From positions 124,001 to 188,000 of the forward strand of contig NZ_CVQP01000002.1 in NCBI RefSeq assembly GCF_001040705.1: a stretch of DNA of 64,000 nt. The letters are read 5' to 3'. A program made the position numbers and the translations under genes. The stretch is from Rhodococcus sp. RD6.2 (lineage in GTDB: Bacteria > Actinomycetota > Actinomycetes > Mycobacteriales > Mycobacteriaceae). The notes under the pieces are model-generated. The model was given only the letters and a program-made list of their open reading frames with translations, did not search any database and had not been told where the DNA came from. Shown here piece by piece: positions 7,925-15,273 of this stretch (position 1 is its first letter; the number at the start of each line of letters is the position of its first letter).

Positions 7925-8758
7925 TCAGTGCGCGCCGGCGAGCGCGGGCTGTGAGCGTGTGGCGCGTTCGGTGAGGAACGCGAACGCAGCGCCGAGCGTC
8001 AGCCACAGCGTCGCCTGGATCGCCAGCGACGAGATCCGGAAGTCCCACAGCAGGGATGCGGGGAAGTCGGCGCCGACTTCGTTGATGTCGGGCAGCACGG
8101 CGTAGCCGACCGCGACGATCACCAGGAATGCCACCACCGGCGCCGCGACCTGCGCGGACACGTAACCCGACGCGGCGACCAGTTGTCGCACGTAGGCGGC
8201 GACGGCGACCGCGAACAGTCCGAACACCACCGACGCCAGCCACAGCCAGGTGCGCTGGTTGATGGTGTCGGGGTCGCCGACGGCAGGCGGGTTCGCCGGG
8301 TACTTGAAGAACGGCACCACCTCGATCGCGAGCCATCCCAGCCCGGCCAGAGCCAGCGCCAGGACCGGTCCCGACGCGGTGGTCACCCGGCGAGCGTAGT
8401 GCGCGACGGCCGCGAAGATCGCGCCGAGCGCCAGCCCGGCGAGCGTGGTCGCGAGGAACAGGCCGACCTTCTGGCCGTCGCGGCTGACCAGGGCGTCCTC
8501 GCCGTGCGAATGGCCCTCCTCGGCCGCTGCTCCGGCGTCGTGCGAATGGCCTTCCTCGGCCGCTGCTCCGGCGTCGTGCGAATGGCCGGCGTCCGCCGCG
8601 GGCTCGGCGTCCGCGGAGGCAGCTTCCTCGATCGCGATGGCGGCCTCGATGTGCGGCTCGCCGAGAACGAAGGCGACGGCCCCCGCCAGCAGGCCTGCGA
8701 CGAGTCCGGCCAGCAGGCCGCGGATGAGGAGTTGCGTGAATTTTCCGGTCAGTGGCAC
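7925..8758 (-). CDS. cbtA: CbtA family cobalt transport protein
   Basis: A 277-residue membrane protein of the CbtA family, the larger part of a predicted cobalt importer found under B12 control. The N-terminal hydrophobic segment LLAGLVAGLLAGAVAFVLGE is followed by a histidine-rich loop with GHSH repeated three times (12-residue unit), probably metal binding. About four more hydrophobic segments follow. Translation starts at GTG 8758 and overlaps the end of cbtB by 10 bp, so the two are translationally coupled. A cobalamin riboswitch precedes cbtB, which fits shut-off of cobalt uptake when B12 is plentiful. Function is by family and riboswitch context. Confidence 0.9.
   Translation of the reverse strand: MPLTGKFTQLLIRGLLAGLVAGLLAGAVAFVLGEPHIEAAIAIEEAASADAEPAADAGHSHDAGAAAEEGHSHDAGAAAEEGHSHGEDALVSRDGQKVGLFLATTLAGLALGAIFAAVAHYARRVTTASGPVLALALAGLGWLAIEVVPFFKYPANPPAVGDPDTINQRTWLWLASVVFGLFAVAVAAYVRQLVAASGYVSAQVAAPVVAFLVIVAVGYAVLPDINEVGADFPASLLWDFRISSLAIQATLWLTLGAAFAFLTERATRSQPALAGAH
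8504..8589 (-). repeat. 36-bp in-frame tandem repeat coding a His-rich loop of CbtA
   Basis: Two nearly identical 36-bp copies (8504-8539 and 8540-8575) and a 14-bp partial third copy encode GHSHDAGAAAEE units. They lie fully inside cbtA and keep the frame, so repeat number could change without breaking the gene. Confidence 0.85.
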
Positions 8759-8943
8759 GGAAGCCCCAGCAGGTGACGACCGTCGTGCATGAGTTCATGC
8801 ATGTACATGCCGGTCCGCGACACCGCGCCCTGGTCGAATCCGACCAGGTAGAGGGTGAGCATCGCGAGCAGGACGACGCCAGCCACGATGAGTGCGATAC
8901 CGGCCGACTCGGTCGACCTGTCCGGGGTGTGAACGACAGCCAT
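8749..8943 (-). CDS. cbtB: CbtB family small cobalt transport subunit
   Basis: A 64-residue protein with one transmembrane helix (ALIVAGVVLLAMLTLYLVGF) and a C-terminal MHELMHDGRHLLGLPCH segment. Such a histidine-rich tail is the hallmark of CbtB and probably binds cobalt. A strong AGGAGG ribosome-binding site is 5 nt before the ATG. It is the first gene of the cbtB-cbtA operon, directly downstream of the cobalamin riboswitch. Size and arrangement are as in other CbtBA systems. Confidence 0.9.
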   Translation of the reverse strand: MAVVHTPDRSTESAGIALIVAGVVLLAMLTLYLVGFDQGAVSRTGMYMHELMHDGRHLLGLPCH

Positions 8944-8976
8944 GGGTTCCTCCTGGGATAACGCGTCCCGTAAATC

Positions 8977-9078
8977 CTTGCGCCGTCGACGGTGTCTGGC
9001 TTCTCGAGGCGTACCTCGATCACAGTGGCGCGACCGCTCCGGAGTTGCACCGGAATTCCCGTTTCGACGTCGCGTTTA
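8977..9078 (-). ncRNA. Cobalamin (AdoCbl) riboswitch upstream of cbtBA
   Basis: Read on the minus strand, the region holds the conserved cobalamin aptamer blocks in order. These are GGGAATTCCGGTGCAACTCC, then GCGGTCGCGCCACTGTGA, then a short variable hairpin (TCGAGGTACGCCTCGA), then the B12-box-like AGAAGCCAGACACC. CGACG/CGTCG can close the outer stem. The expression platform would lie in the roughly 35 nt before cbtB, which include its AGGAGG site, so translational control is plausible. Ligand-dependent repression of cobalt uptake is known for this class. Confidence 0.92.
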
Positions 9079-9085
9079 CTCGCGC

Positions 9086-9115
9086 ACTGTCGCATCGACT
9101 CGCCGTTGCTGTCAA
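9086..9115 (-). promoter_or_regulatory. Promoter of the riboswitch-cbtBA transcript
   Basis: On the minus strand a perfect TTGACA (9115-9110) is followed after 18 bp by GACAGT (9091-9086). This would start RNA about 5-8 nt before the first aptamer stem, which is the expected geometry. The -10 is weak. Confidence 0.55.
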
Positions 9116-9130
9116 CAGCCCGACCCAGCC

Positions 9131-9162
9131 GTCGCCGGTCCGATCTGAACCGAACCGGCGAC
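9131..9162 (-). terminator. Hairpin after the SnoaL-like gene
   Basis: GTCGCCGGT (9131-9139) pairs with ACCGGCGAC (9154-9162) across a 14-nt loop, starting 8 bp after the stop codon of the minus-strand gene. No U-tract is present. Confidence 0.45.
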
Positions 9163-9170
9163 GGGACGGC

Positions 9171-9533
9171 TCAGGACGGAATCTTGTCGAGGAACCCGAG
9201 GACGTGCGCCAGTCGTCCGTCGTCGCCGCGTTCGATGACGTCGAATCCCTCGATCAGGTTCTCCGCTCCTGCGGGTCCGAGTTGCCAGCCGAAGCGTGCT
9301 TGTTCGTGGTGGCCGTCGACGTCCCCGCGGAGGCGGAACCGCATCCCGGCGAACTGGCCCTGCACTGCAGCGATCGCCGCGTCGATGTCAGTGTGACCGT
9401 GCGCGGCGACGGCGGGATCGACGTACCGTCCGTCCGGTGCCCACAGGTCCTCGATCGCGGCGCGTCGGGCATCCGGATCGGTCTCGTTCCACACCGCGAT
9501 GTATTTCGTTGCGAGGGTGTCGAAGTCGTTCAT
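9171..9533 (-). CDS. SnoaL-like / nuclear transport factor 2 fold protein
   Basis: A 120-residue protein with the cone-shaped NTF2/SnoaL fold signature. It has an N-terminal helix with YIAVWNETDPDARRAAIEDLW, the DGRYVDP strand, and a final strand with HVLGFLDKIP. Family members are small-molecule isomerases, hydrolases or binding proteins; none can be assigned here. It is divergent from the MmyB-type regulator at 9665, and a 17-bp palindrome lies between them, so it is the likely target of that regulator. Confidence 0.82.
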   Translation of the reverse strand: MNDFDTLATKYIAVWNETDPDARRAAIEDLWAPDGRYVDPAVAAHGHTDIDAAIAAVQGQFAGMRFRLRGDVDGHHEQARFGWQLGPAGAENLIEGFDVIERGDDGRLAHVLGFLDKIPS

Positions 9534-9613
9534 GTCGTCGCTCTCGTTCTCTCTGTGCCGGCGCTGGCCGCCGGGCGATGAGACAACTGTGCGGCGGGCG
9601 TTGCGGCGCGTCG

Positions 9614-9630
9614 ATTACCTCGGAGGTAAT
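9614..9630. promoter_or_regulatory. 17-bp operator palindrome between divergent genes
   Basis: ATTACCTC-G-GAGGTAAT is a perfect 8-1-8 inverted repeat. It lies 34 bp before the MmyB-type regulator ATG and about 80 bp before the SnoaL-like start. A -10-like TCTAAG at 9651-9656 puts the palindrome over the -35 region of the regulator. It is probably the regulator's own binding site. Confidence 0.65.
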
Positions 9631-9664
9631 GGTCCTGCTTCCGTCGCGAATCTAAGCTCGCCCC

Positions 9665-10450
9665 ATGACCACGCTCGCCGAACCGACCGTCGGGGTACTG
9701 CTCCGGAACTGGCGTGAGCGCCGCCGGATGAGTCAACTCGAGTTGGCGGCCCGAGCGGAAGTGTCCGCGCGGCATGTCAGTTTCGTCGAGACGGGTCGGT
9801 CACGTCCGACGCGTACGATGCTGCTCAAACTCAGTGACCAGTTGGAAATTCCTCTGCGGGAACGTAATTCACTGCTCCTGGCAGGCGGGTTCGCTCCCGC
9901 GTATCCGGAGCATGCACTCGGTGACGTTCCGATGGCGTCGGTGTCGCGGGCGATCGGTCAGATTCTGCACGCGCACCGGTCGTCGCCTGCAGTGGTCGTC
10001 GATCGGCACTGGAACCTCGTCGATGGCAACGATGCCGTCGCTCTTCTCGTGGACGGGTGTGCCGCGGACCTGTTGGAACCGCCGGTGAACGTCTTACGCC
10101 TGAGCCTGCACCCCGACGGCATGGCCACCCGAATCGGCAACCTCGGACAGTGGCGAGTGCATCTGCTGCATCGCCTCGATCATCAGATCGCGGTGACCGG
10201 GGACGCCGAACTCGTTGCGCTCGCCGCGGAACTCGCGGGCTATCCGTGCGACGATCCCGATGTCGACATGGAACCGGGCGCACTCGTCGTCCCCATCAGA
10301 ATCGCGACGGCAGCAGGGGAACTCGCCTTTCTCAGCACGACGACGGTGTTCGGGACGCCACTCGACGTCACCGTTGCCGAGCTCGCGATCGAGACCTTCC
10401 ACCCGGCGGACGAGGCCACCGCCGAGGCGTTGCGCCGCCACCTGGGATGA
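9665..10450 (+). CDS. XRE-family regulator with MmyB-like ligand-binding domain
   Basis: A 261-residue regulator. Residues about 10-65 form an XRE helix-turn-helix (VGVLLRNWRERRRMSQLELA, then ARAEVSARHVSFVETGRSRP). The rest is an MmyB-like C-terminal domain with SPAVVVDRHWNLVDGNDAVA, a PAS-like fold often tied to fatty-acid or methylenomycin-type ligands. The ATG is 9 nt after a -10-like hexamer, suggesting a very short or absent leader. It is divergent from the SnoaL-like gene and shares the palindrome at 9614-9630. The ligand is unknown. A hairpin separates it from convergent mhuD. Confidence 0.88.
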   Translation: MTTLAEPTVGVLLRNWRERRRMSQLELAARAEVSARHVSFVETGRSRPTRTMLLKLSDQLEIPLRERNSLLLAGGFAPAYPEHALGDVPMASVSRAIGQILHAHRSSPAVVVDRHWNLVDGNDAVALLVDGCAADLLEPPVNVLRLSLHPDGMATRIGNLGQWRVHLLHRLDHQIAVTGDAELVALAAELAGYPCDDPDVDMEPGALVVPIRIATAAGELAFLSTTTVFGTPLDVTVAELAIETFHPADEATAEALRRHLG

Positions 10451-10456
10451 CGGCGG

Positions 10457-10485
10457 GCACCGGCCGCCCGACGGGCGACCGGTGC
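10457..10485. terminator. Bidirectional hairpin between convergent genes
   Basis: GCACCGG-C-CGCCC pairs with GGGCG-A-CCGGTGC around a 3-nt loop, with one C-A mismatch. It lies between the stops of the MmyB-type regulator gene (+) and mhuD (-). Confidence 0.6.
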
Positions 10486-10498
10486 GGGGAGTGCTGCG

Positions 10499-10810
10499 TC
10501 AGGACTGCTTGGCGGCGACGTCGAGGACGACCTCGAACTCGAGCAGCGAGGCGCCGGTCGCGACCGGCTTCTTCGCCTCACCCGCATGCGCGGCACGGGC
10601 GTCGCCGTCACGCCACGCCGCGAACGCGTCCTCGGACTCCCACTGCGTCACCACGAAGTAGCGGGTCTCGCCACCGGTGGGGCGGAGCAGCTGGAAGCCG
10701 AGGAACCCGGGCGAGTTCTCCACGGTTCCGGCGCGCGCTGCGAACCGCTTCTCCAGTTCGGGACCGGCGCCCTCGGGCACCTCGATTGCGTTGATCTTCA
10801 CCACTGCCAT
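10499..10810 (-). CDS. mhuD: Heme-degrading monooxygenase, MhuD homologue
   Basis: A 103-residue ABM-fold protein very like M. tuberculosis MhuD (Rv3592). The N terminus MAVVKINAIEVPEGAGPELE and the block VENSPGFLGFQLLRP are characteristic, as is ATGASLLEFEVVLDV near the end. The heme-ligand histidine is in RAAHAGEA near residue 76, and the asparagine of VKINAIE corresponds to the catalytic Asn7 of MhuD. MhuD turns heme into mycobilin and releases iron. ATG 10810 is chosen over a longer frame because the conserved N terminus begins there. It is divergent from the hydrolase gene, the same pairing as Rv3592/Rv3591c. Confidence 0.93.
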   Translation of the reverse strand: MAVVKINAIEVPEGAGPELEKRFAARAGTVENSPGFLGFQLLRPTGGETRYFVVTQWESEDAFAAWRDGDARAAHAGEAKKPVATGASLLEFEVVLDVAAKQS

Positions 10811-10912
10811 GGCCGCGAGCGTACTCGCGCGACACACGGGGCGGGCGCGACCTCGTAACCGAAAAGCGAAACCCGACGGGAGTCGCGGTGCCGGACCGCT
10901 AACCTCGGTGCC

Positions 10913-11656
10913 GTGCTCCATGACGAGGGTGGGACCGGCGAACCGATTCTGTTGCTACACGGGCTGATGGGCAGTGCCCGCACCTGGCGACGGCACGTGC
11001 CGTGGCTGCGTGAACACGGCCACGTGTACACCTTCGACGCCGCGGGGCACGGCCGGCCGGCCCCCGCCGAGCCGAGCACCGAGGCGTTCGTCGCCGACCT
11101 CACCGAGGCCGTCGCGTCGATCACGGAGCCGATGATCGTGATCGGCCACTCGATGGGCGGTCTGCATGCGTGGTGTTTCGCTGCCGCACATCCGGATCGG
11201 GTGCGCGCCGTCGTCGTGGAGGACATGGCGCCCGACTTCCGTGGTCGGACTGCCGCCGACTGGGCGGCGATGATCGCCGCCTGGCCGACACCGTTCCGCG
11301 ACGAACCGACGATGGTCGAGTTCTTCGGCCCCGTCGCGGCCCAGTACTTCATGGACTCCTTCGAGTTGCGCGACGACGGATACCACCTGCACGGCGAGGT
11401 CCCGGTCTGGCGGGACATCTCCGAGGAGTGGGGGACCAGGGACTTCTGGACCCAGTGGCGGTCCGTGCAGGCGCCCGCGCTCCTGCTCGAAGGGGAATTC
11501 ACGATCACGCCCATCGGTCAGATGCGCGAGATGGCGGGCACCCCGCGGCAGGCGGAGACCCGCTACGAACTCGTCGCGGGCGCCGGTCACCTCGTGCACG
11601 ACGACCGCCCCGCCGAGTACCGCGCCGCGGTGGAGTCGTTCCTGACCGACCTCTGA
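10913..11656 (+). CDS. Alpha/beta hydrolase (Rv3591c homologue)
   Basis: A 247-residue alpha/beta hydrolase fold protein. The oxyanion-hole region is LLLHGLMGSARTW and the nucleophile elbow is GHSMGGLH (Ser about residue 82). The catalytic His is probably in GAGHLVHDDRP near the C terminus. No signal peptide is seen. Position between mhuD and mutY matches M. tuberculosis Rv3591c. The substrate is unknown and esterase or thioesterase activity is possible. It starts at GTG 10913. It converges with mutY with only 7 bp between the stops and no evident hairpin. Confidence 0.85.
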   Translation: MLHDEGGTGEPILLLHGLMGSARTWRRHVPWLREHGHVYTFDAAGHGRPAPAEPSTEAFVADLTEAVASITEPMIVIGHSMGGLHAWCFAAAHPDRVRAVVVEDMAPDFRGRTAADWAAMIAAWPTPFRDEPTMVEFFGPVAAQYFMDSFELRDDGYHLHGEVPVWRDISEEWGTRDFWTQWRSVQAPALLLEGEFTITPIGQMREMAGTPRQAETRYELVAGAGHLVHDDRPAEYRAAVESFLTDL

Positions 11657-11663
11657 CGCCCGG

Positions 11664-12545
11664 TCAGCGGCGGGCGTCGCCCTCTCCGGCGAGGGCGAAC
11701 AGGCCGCCGTCGGTCTGCTCGACCAGTCCGTCGACGAGCAGCGAGTCGAGGGCCCGGTCGCGCTGAGCGGTGTCCGTGAGCCACACCCGGTCGAGCAGTG
11801 CGCGCTCGACCGGGCCGTCGCTGCCCCGCAGCACGTCGAGCAGTCGGCCGCGGACCTGACGGTCGGTGCCCGCGAACTTCTGCACCTTGCGGGCGGGTCC
11901 GGTGTGCGCCGGACGTCCGGCCGTCACCCACGCGCAGTCGTCGAGGGGGCAGCGTTCACATTCGGGGCTGCGCGCGGTGCACACCGTCGCGCCGAGTTCC
12001 ATCAACGCGGCCGAGAACACCGCCGCCCGGGCCCGCGTGCGGGGCAGCAGGGCGTCGGCGTCGGCGAGATCGCGTCTGGTCGACGGATTGCCGGGTTCGG
12101 CGGCGCCGTGCACCGCTCGGGCGATCACCCGTCGAACATTGGTGTCCACCACCGGAACCCGCTGTCCATACGCGAAGCAGGCGACCGCTCGCGCGGTGTA
12201 GTCGCCGATTCCCGGAAGCGACAGCAGCACATCTACGTCGTCGGGGACCACGTCCCCGTGCTCGGAGGCCAGCACTCCCGCGCATTCGTGCAATCGCAGC
12301 GCCCGACGCGGATAGCCGAGCTTGCCCCATGCGCGCAGCACCTCGCCCTGGCTCGATGCGGCCATCGCCGACGGCACCGGCCAGCGTTCGACCCACTGCT
12401 CCCAGATCGGCGCCACCCGGACCACCGGGGTCTGCTGCAGCATGATCTCGCTCATCAGCACGTGCCATGCCGTCACGTCGTCGCGACGCCACGGCAGGTC
12501 GCGGGCCGCTCGCTCGTACCAGCCGATGAGTGCGGAGGAATTCAC
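11664..12545 (-). CDS. mutY: A/G-specific adenine glycosylase MutY
   Basis: A 293-residue base-excision enzyme that removes adenine opposite 8-oxoguanine. It shows the catalytic Glu in MSEIMLQQTPVVRV and the helix-hairpin-helix LPGIGDYTARAVACFAYG. The catalytic Asp is in VPVVDTNVRRVIAR. A C-terminal cysteine cluster CTARSPECERCPLDDC holds the iron-sulfur cluster; its last spacing is four residues rather than the usual five. The start is GTG 12545 with AAGGAAGG 12 nt upstream; longer frames run into the promoter of canB. It is divergent from canB, as in mycobacteria. Confidence 0.93.
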   Translation of the reverse strand: MNSSALIGWYERAARDLPWRRDDVTAWHVLMSEIMLQQTPVVRVAPIWEQWVERWPVPSAMAASSQGEVLRAWGKLGYPRRALRLHECAGVLASEHGDVVPDDVDVLLSLPGIGDYTARAVACFAYGQRVPVVDTNVRRVIARAVHGAAEPGNPSTRRDLADADALLPRTRARAAVFSAALMELGATVCTARSPECERCPLDDCAWVTAGRPAHTGPARKVQKFAGTDRQVRGRLLDVLRGSDGPVERALLDRVWLTDTAQRDRALDSLLVDGLVEQTDGGLFALAGEGDARR

Positions 12546-12624
12546 GGGATCGTCATACCTTCCTTCTGGGCTTTCTCCAGGTCGGGCCGTCACGGGATTC
12601 GGTGCGGGGTGCACAATGGCAGGC

Positions 12625-13266
12625 ATGCCCAACTCGAATCCCATTTCGGCCTGGAAAGCCCTCAAGCAGGGTAACGAGCGGTTCGTCGGCGACACGTCGA
12701 TACACCCGAGCCAGGGAATTGCCGATCGCGCGAAGCTGGTCGGCGGCCAGCACCCGACCGCGGTGATCTTCGGCTGCGGTGACTCACGCGTCGCGGCCGA
12801 GATCATCTTCGACCAGGGACTCGGCGACATGTTCGTCGTCCGCACGGCAGGTCACGTCATCGACAGCGCGGTTCTCGGTTCCATCGAGTACGCCGTCGGG
12901 ATCCTGAACGTCCCGCTGATTGTCGTCCTCGGCCACGACAGCTGCGGTGCCGTCGCAGCGACCCTCAACGCTCTCGACAAGGGCGAGATTCCGGGTGGCT
13001 TCATCCGCGACATCGTCGAGCGGGTCGCTCCGTCCATCCTCGTCGGCCGCACCGAGGGCCTGACGACGATCGACGAACTGGAGTCCCGTCACGTCGAAGA
13101 GACCGGCAAGCTGCTCATGGAGCGCTCGCGGATCATCGCCGACAAGGTGGAGAACGGCACGTGCGCGATCGTGGGTGTCACCTATGCGCTCGACGACGGC
13201 GGTGTGAAGCTGCGCAGCGTCGTCGGCGAGATCGGCGAGGTTGCCGACGAGACAGCCGCACTCTGA
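12625..13266 (+). CDS. canB: Beta-class carbonic anhydrase CanB
   Basis: A 213-residue beta-carbonic anhydrase (CO2 + H2O to bicarbonate). Zinc ligands are visible in IFGCGDSR (Cys, with its Asp-Arg pair) and in LGHDSCGAV (His, Cys). The sequence from MPNSNPISAWKALKQGNERF onward matches M. tuberculosis Rv3588c closely, which places the start at ATG 12625; ATG 12616 would add three residues. It is cytoplasmic. It is divergent from mutY and followed by the Rv3587c-like membrane protein gene. Confidence 0.93.
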   Translation: MPNSNPISAWKALKQGNERFVGDTSIHPSQGIADRAKLVGGQHPTAVIFGCGDSRVAAEIIFDQGLGDMFVVRTAGHVIDSAVLGSIEYAVGILNVPLIVVLGHDSCGAVAATLNALDKGEIPGGFIRDIVERVAPSILVGRTEGLTTIDELESRHVEETGKLLMERSRIIADKVENGTCAIVGVTYALDDGGVKLRSVVGEIGEVADETAAL

Positions 13267-13339
13267 CAGTGCCGCCGACGCGACACGCCGGACCTGGTGG
13301 AGGTGGCGGGAACCCCGGACACCTACCGTGGTATCCGTG

Positions 13340-14035
13340 ATGGAACCGTCCGGGCCGCTGCCCCCCGAGATCTACCGGCGCCGCCGCTGGCTTGCCATCG
13401 GTGCGGCGGTTGTCGCGCTCGTTCTGCTGATCTGGATCGTCTCCGCGGTGCGTGGGGGAGGCGACGACGAGGCCACCGACGCGGCCGCCGCCAGCGCGTC
13501 ACTGACGACGACCACGACGGCGTCGCCCTCGACGTCCGCCTCCGAATCGGGATCGGCCTCGAGTTCGGGGTCGAGTGGTTCGTCGTCCGTCACGGATTCG
13601 GCGTCGGGCACGGCGGACGCACCGGCTACGCCCGTGGCCGCGGGGCAGTGCCCCGACAGCTCCCTTGCCGTCAAGGTCAGTGCGAGCAAACCCACCTACC
13701 CTGCCGGTGAGGAACCCGAGTTCGGCATCGTGGTCACGAACATCGGCAACGCGCCCTGCGACCGGGAACTCGGGGCAGGCATGCAGCAGGTGCTGGTCTA
13801 CACGCTCGACACCCAGCAGCGCCTGTGGTCGAACAACGACTGCTTCCCCAACGCGGCGGCGGACGTCCGTACCCTCGCCGCCGGTGAGCAGGCCGCGTTC
13901 ACGGTCAAGTGGTCCGGTGCGACCTCCGAACCCGGGTGCACGGCACCGCGCGAGCCGGTGCCTGCGGGCGCCTACTCGGTCGTGGGCCAGCTGGGGAACC
14001 TGCGCAGTGCTCCGGAGCCGTTCAATCTGAGCTGA
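13340..14035 (+). CDS. Membrane-anchored conserved protein (Rv3587c homologue)
   Basis: A 231-residue protein with a short cytoplasmic N terminus rich in arginine (EIYRRRRW) and one transmembrane helix (LAIGAAVVALVLLIWIVSAV). A long Ser/Thr/Ala-rich linker follows (residues about 50-100, with TTTTTASPSTSASESG). The extracellular domain begins near CPDSSLAVKVSASKPTY and contains four cysteines. The linker suggests a cell-wall-spanning stalk. The position between canB and disA matches Rv3587c. The function is unknown; the beta-rich exterior domain resembles binding modules but no enzyme motif is seen. Confidence 0.82.
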   Translation: MEPSGPLPPEIYRRRRWLAIGAAVVALVLLIWIVSAVRGGGDDEATDAAAASASLTTTTTASPSTSASESGSASSSGSSGSSSVTDSASGTADAPATPVAAGQCPDSSLAVKVSASKPTYPAGEEPEFGIVVTNIGNAPCDRELGAGMQQVLVYTLDTQQRLWSNNDCFPNAAADVRTLAAGEQAAFTVKWSGATSEPGCTAPREPVPAGAYSVVGQLGNLRSAPEPFNLS

Positions 14036-14047
14036 CGCGGCTCCGCC

Positions 14048-14093
14048 GCTGTGCGTGACCTTCACCCTCACCGGGGTGAAGGTCACGCACAGC
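14048..14093. terminator. 20-bp perfect bidirectional hairpin (palindrome family member B)
   Basis: GCTGTGCGTGACCTTCACCC (14048-14067) is perfectly complementary to 14074-14093 around a 6-nt loop. It fills most of the gap between the convergent Rv3587c-like gene and disA. It has no U-tract. The outer TGCGTG and the inner CACC-GGGGTGA are shared with the hairpin at 22980-23016. Confidence 0.8.
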
Positions 14094-14096
14094 GCT

Positions 14097-15176
14097 TCAG
14101 TCGAACGGTCCGGTGATCGACGTCTCCGCCAGCCGCGACAGACCCTCCCGGATGTGCCTGGCCCACAGTCCGCCGATCCCTTCGACGGCCTGCAGGTCGG
14201 CCGCGGTGGCGGCGAGCAGGCCCTGCAGCGTCCCGAACGACGCGACGAGCCGGTGCACCTGATGGAACTGCAACCTCGGCACGCGGGCGAGCACCCGGTA
14301 GCCCCGGGGGCTCATCGGTGCATCGAGCGACTCGATCGTCGCGGGGTACCCGAATGCCCGCGCCAGGGTCGTCAGGTCGAGCAGGTCGGCGTCGGTGAGT
14401 TTGTCCAGCGCCGCGAGGGTCGCTTCGACCGCCTCGGACGCGGGCTGACCGGCGCCGGCCAGGTAGTCGCGGGCGACCAACTGCCGCGCGACGTCGTTGT
14501 CCCCGACGAGTTCCTCCAACTGCAGCGCCAGCTGCCGCCCATCGGTGCCCAGTTCGAGCACGTCACGTTCGATCTCGACGGACACCCGTCGCACCATCTC
14601 CAGTCGCTGCGCCACCGTCAGGGCGTCACGGAGTGTCACGAAGTCCTCGATCTCCACGACGGAGAGCGCGCTCGTGACCTCCGTCAGCCGCGACTTGTAG
14701 CGTTCGAGAGTGGCCACGGCCTGATTGGCGCGGGACAGGATCGTCGACGAGCCCTCGAGGACGTGCCGGACCCCGCCGACGTACACCGAGACGATGCTCA
14801 TCGACTGGCTGACGGAAACCACCGGATATCCGGTCTGAATTGCGGTCCGCTCGGCAGCCCGGTGTCGGGTCCCCGATTCGACCGTCGGGATCTTGTAGTC
14901 GGGAACCAGCTGCACGTTCGCCCGCACGATGCGGGTGCCGTCCGTCGAGAGCACGACCGCGCCGTCCATCTTCGACAGCTCACGCAGGCGGGTGGGCGCG
15001 AACTCGACGTCGAGGACGAAACCGCCGTCGCAGAGTTCCTCGATCTCGTCGTCGTAGCCGAGCACGATCAGTGCGCCGGTGCGTCCCCGGAGGATCCGCT
15101 CGAGTCCGTCCCGCAACTCGGTTCCCGGCGCCAACCGTGCGATTGTCTCGCGAAGCGTGGCCGCGGTGTCGTCCAT
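14097..15176 (-). CDS. disA: DNA-integrity scanning diadenylate cyclase DisA
   Basis: A 359-residue diadenylate cyclase that makes c-di-AMP from two ATP. The N-terminal DAC domain shows the catalytic motifs [10 protein letters not shown] (DGA) and [13 protein letters not shown] (RHR). The C-terminal part carries the DNA-branch-binding helix-hairpin-helix in [19 protein letters not shown]. The length is standard for actinobacteria. ATG 15176 is preferred to an upstream frame extension. It is divergent from the thioesterase gene. Adjacent radA is functionally linked, since RadA is reported to restrain DisA in other bacteria. Confidence 0.95.
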   Translation of the reverse strand: MDDTAATLRETIARLAPGTELRDGLERILRGRTGALIVLGYDDEIEELCDGGFVLDVEFAPTRLRELSKMDGAVVLSTDGTRIVRANVQLVPDYKIPTVESGTRHRAAERTAIQTGYPVVSVSQSMSIVSVYVGGVRHVLEGSSTILSRANQAVATLERYKSRLTEVTSALSVVEIEDFVTLRDALTVAQRLEMVRRVSVEIERDVLELGTDGRQLALQLEELVGDNDVARQLVARDYLAGAGQPASEAVEATLAALDKLTDADLLDLTTLARAFGYPATIESLDAPMSPRGYRVLARVPRLQFHQVHRLVASFGTLQGLLAATAADLQAVEGIGGLWARHIREGLSRLAETSITGPFD

Positions 15177-15273
15177 CGCCGTCCCCCCTGCCTCGCAGGA
15201 ACCTTGCGGCCCCGATCCGACGCGACGGAGCCTCTGGCTCCCCGCGCACATGTCGCGACTAGATTACCGAGAC

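Noticed and set aside
8504-8589. Possible CRISPR-like repeat
   Set aside because: It is an in-frame coding repeat of CbtA with no spacers.
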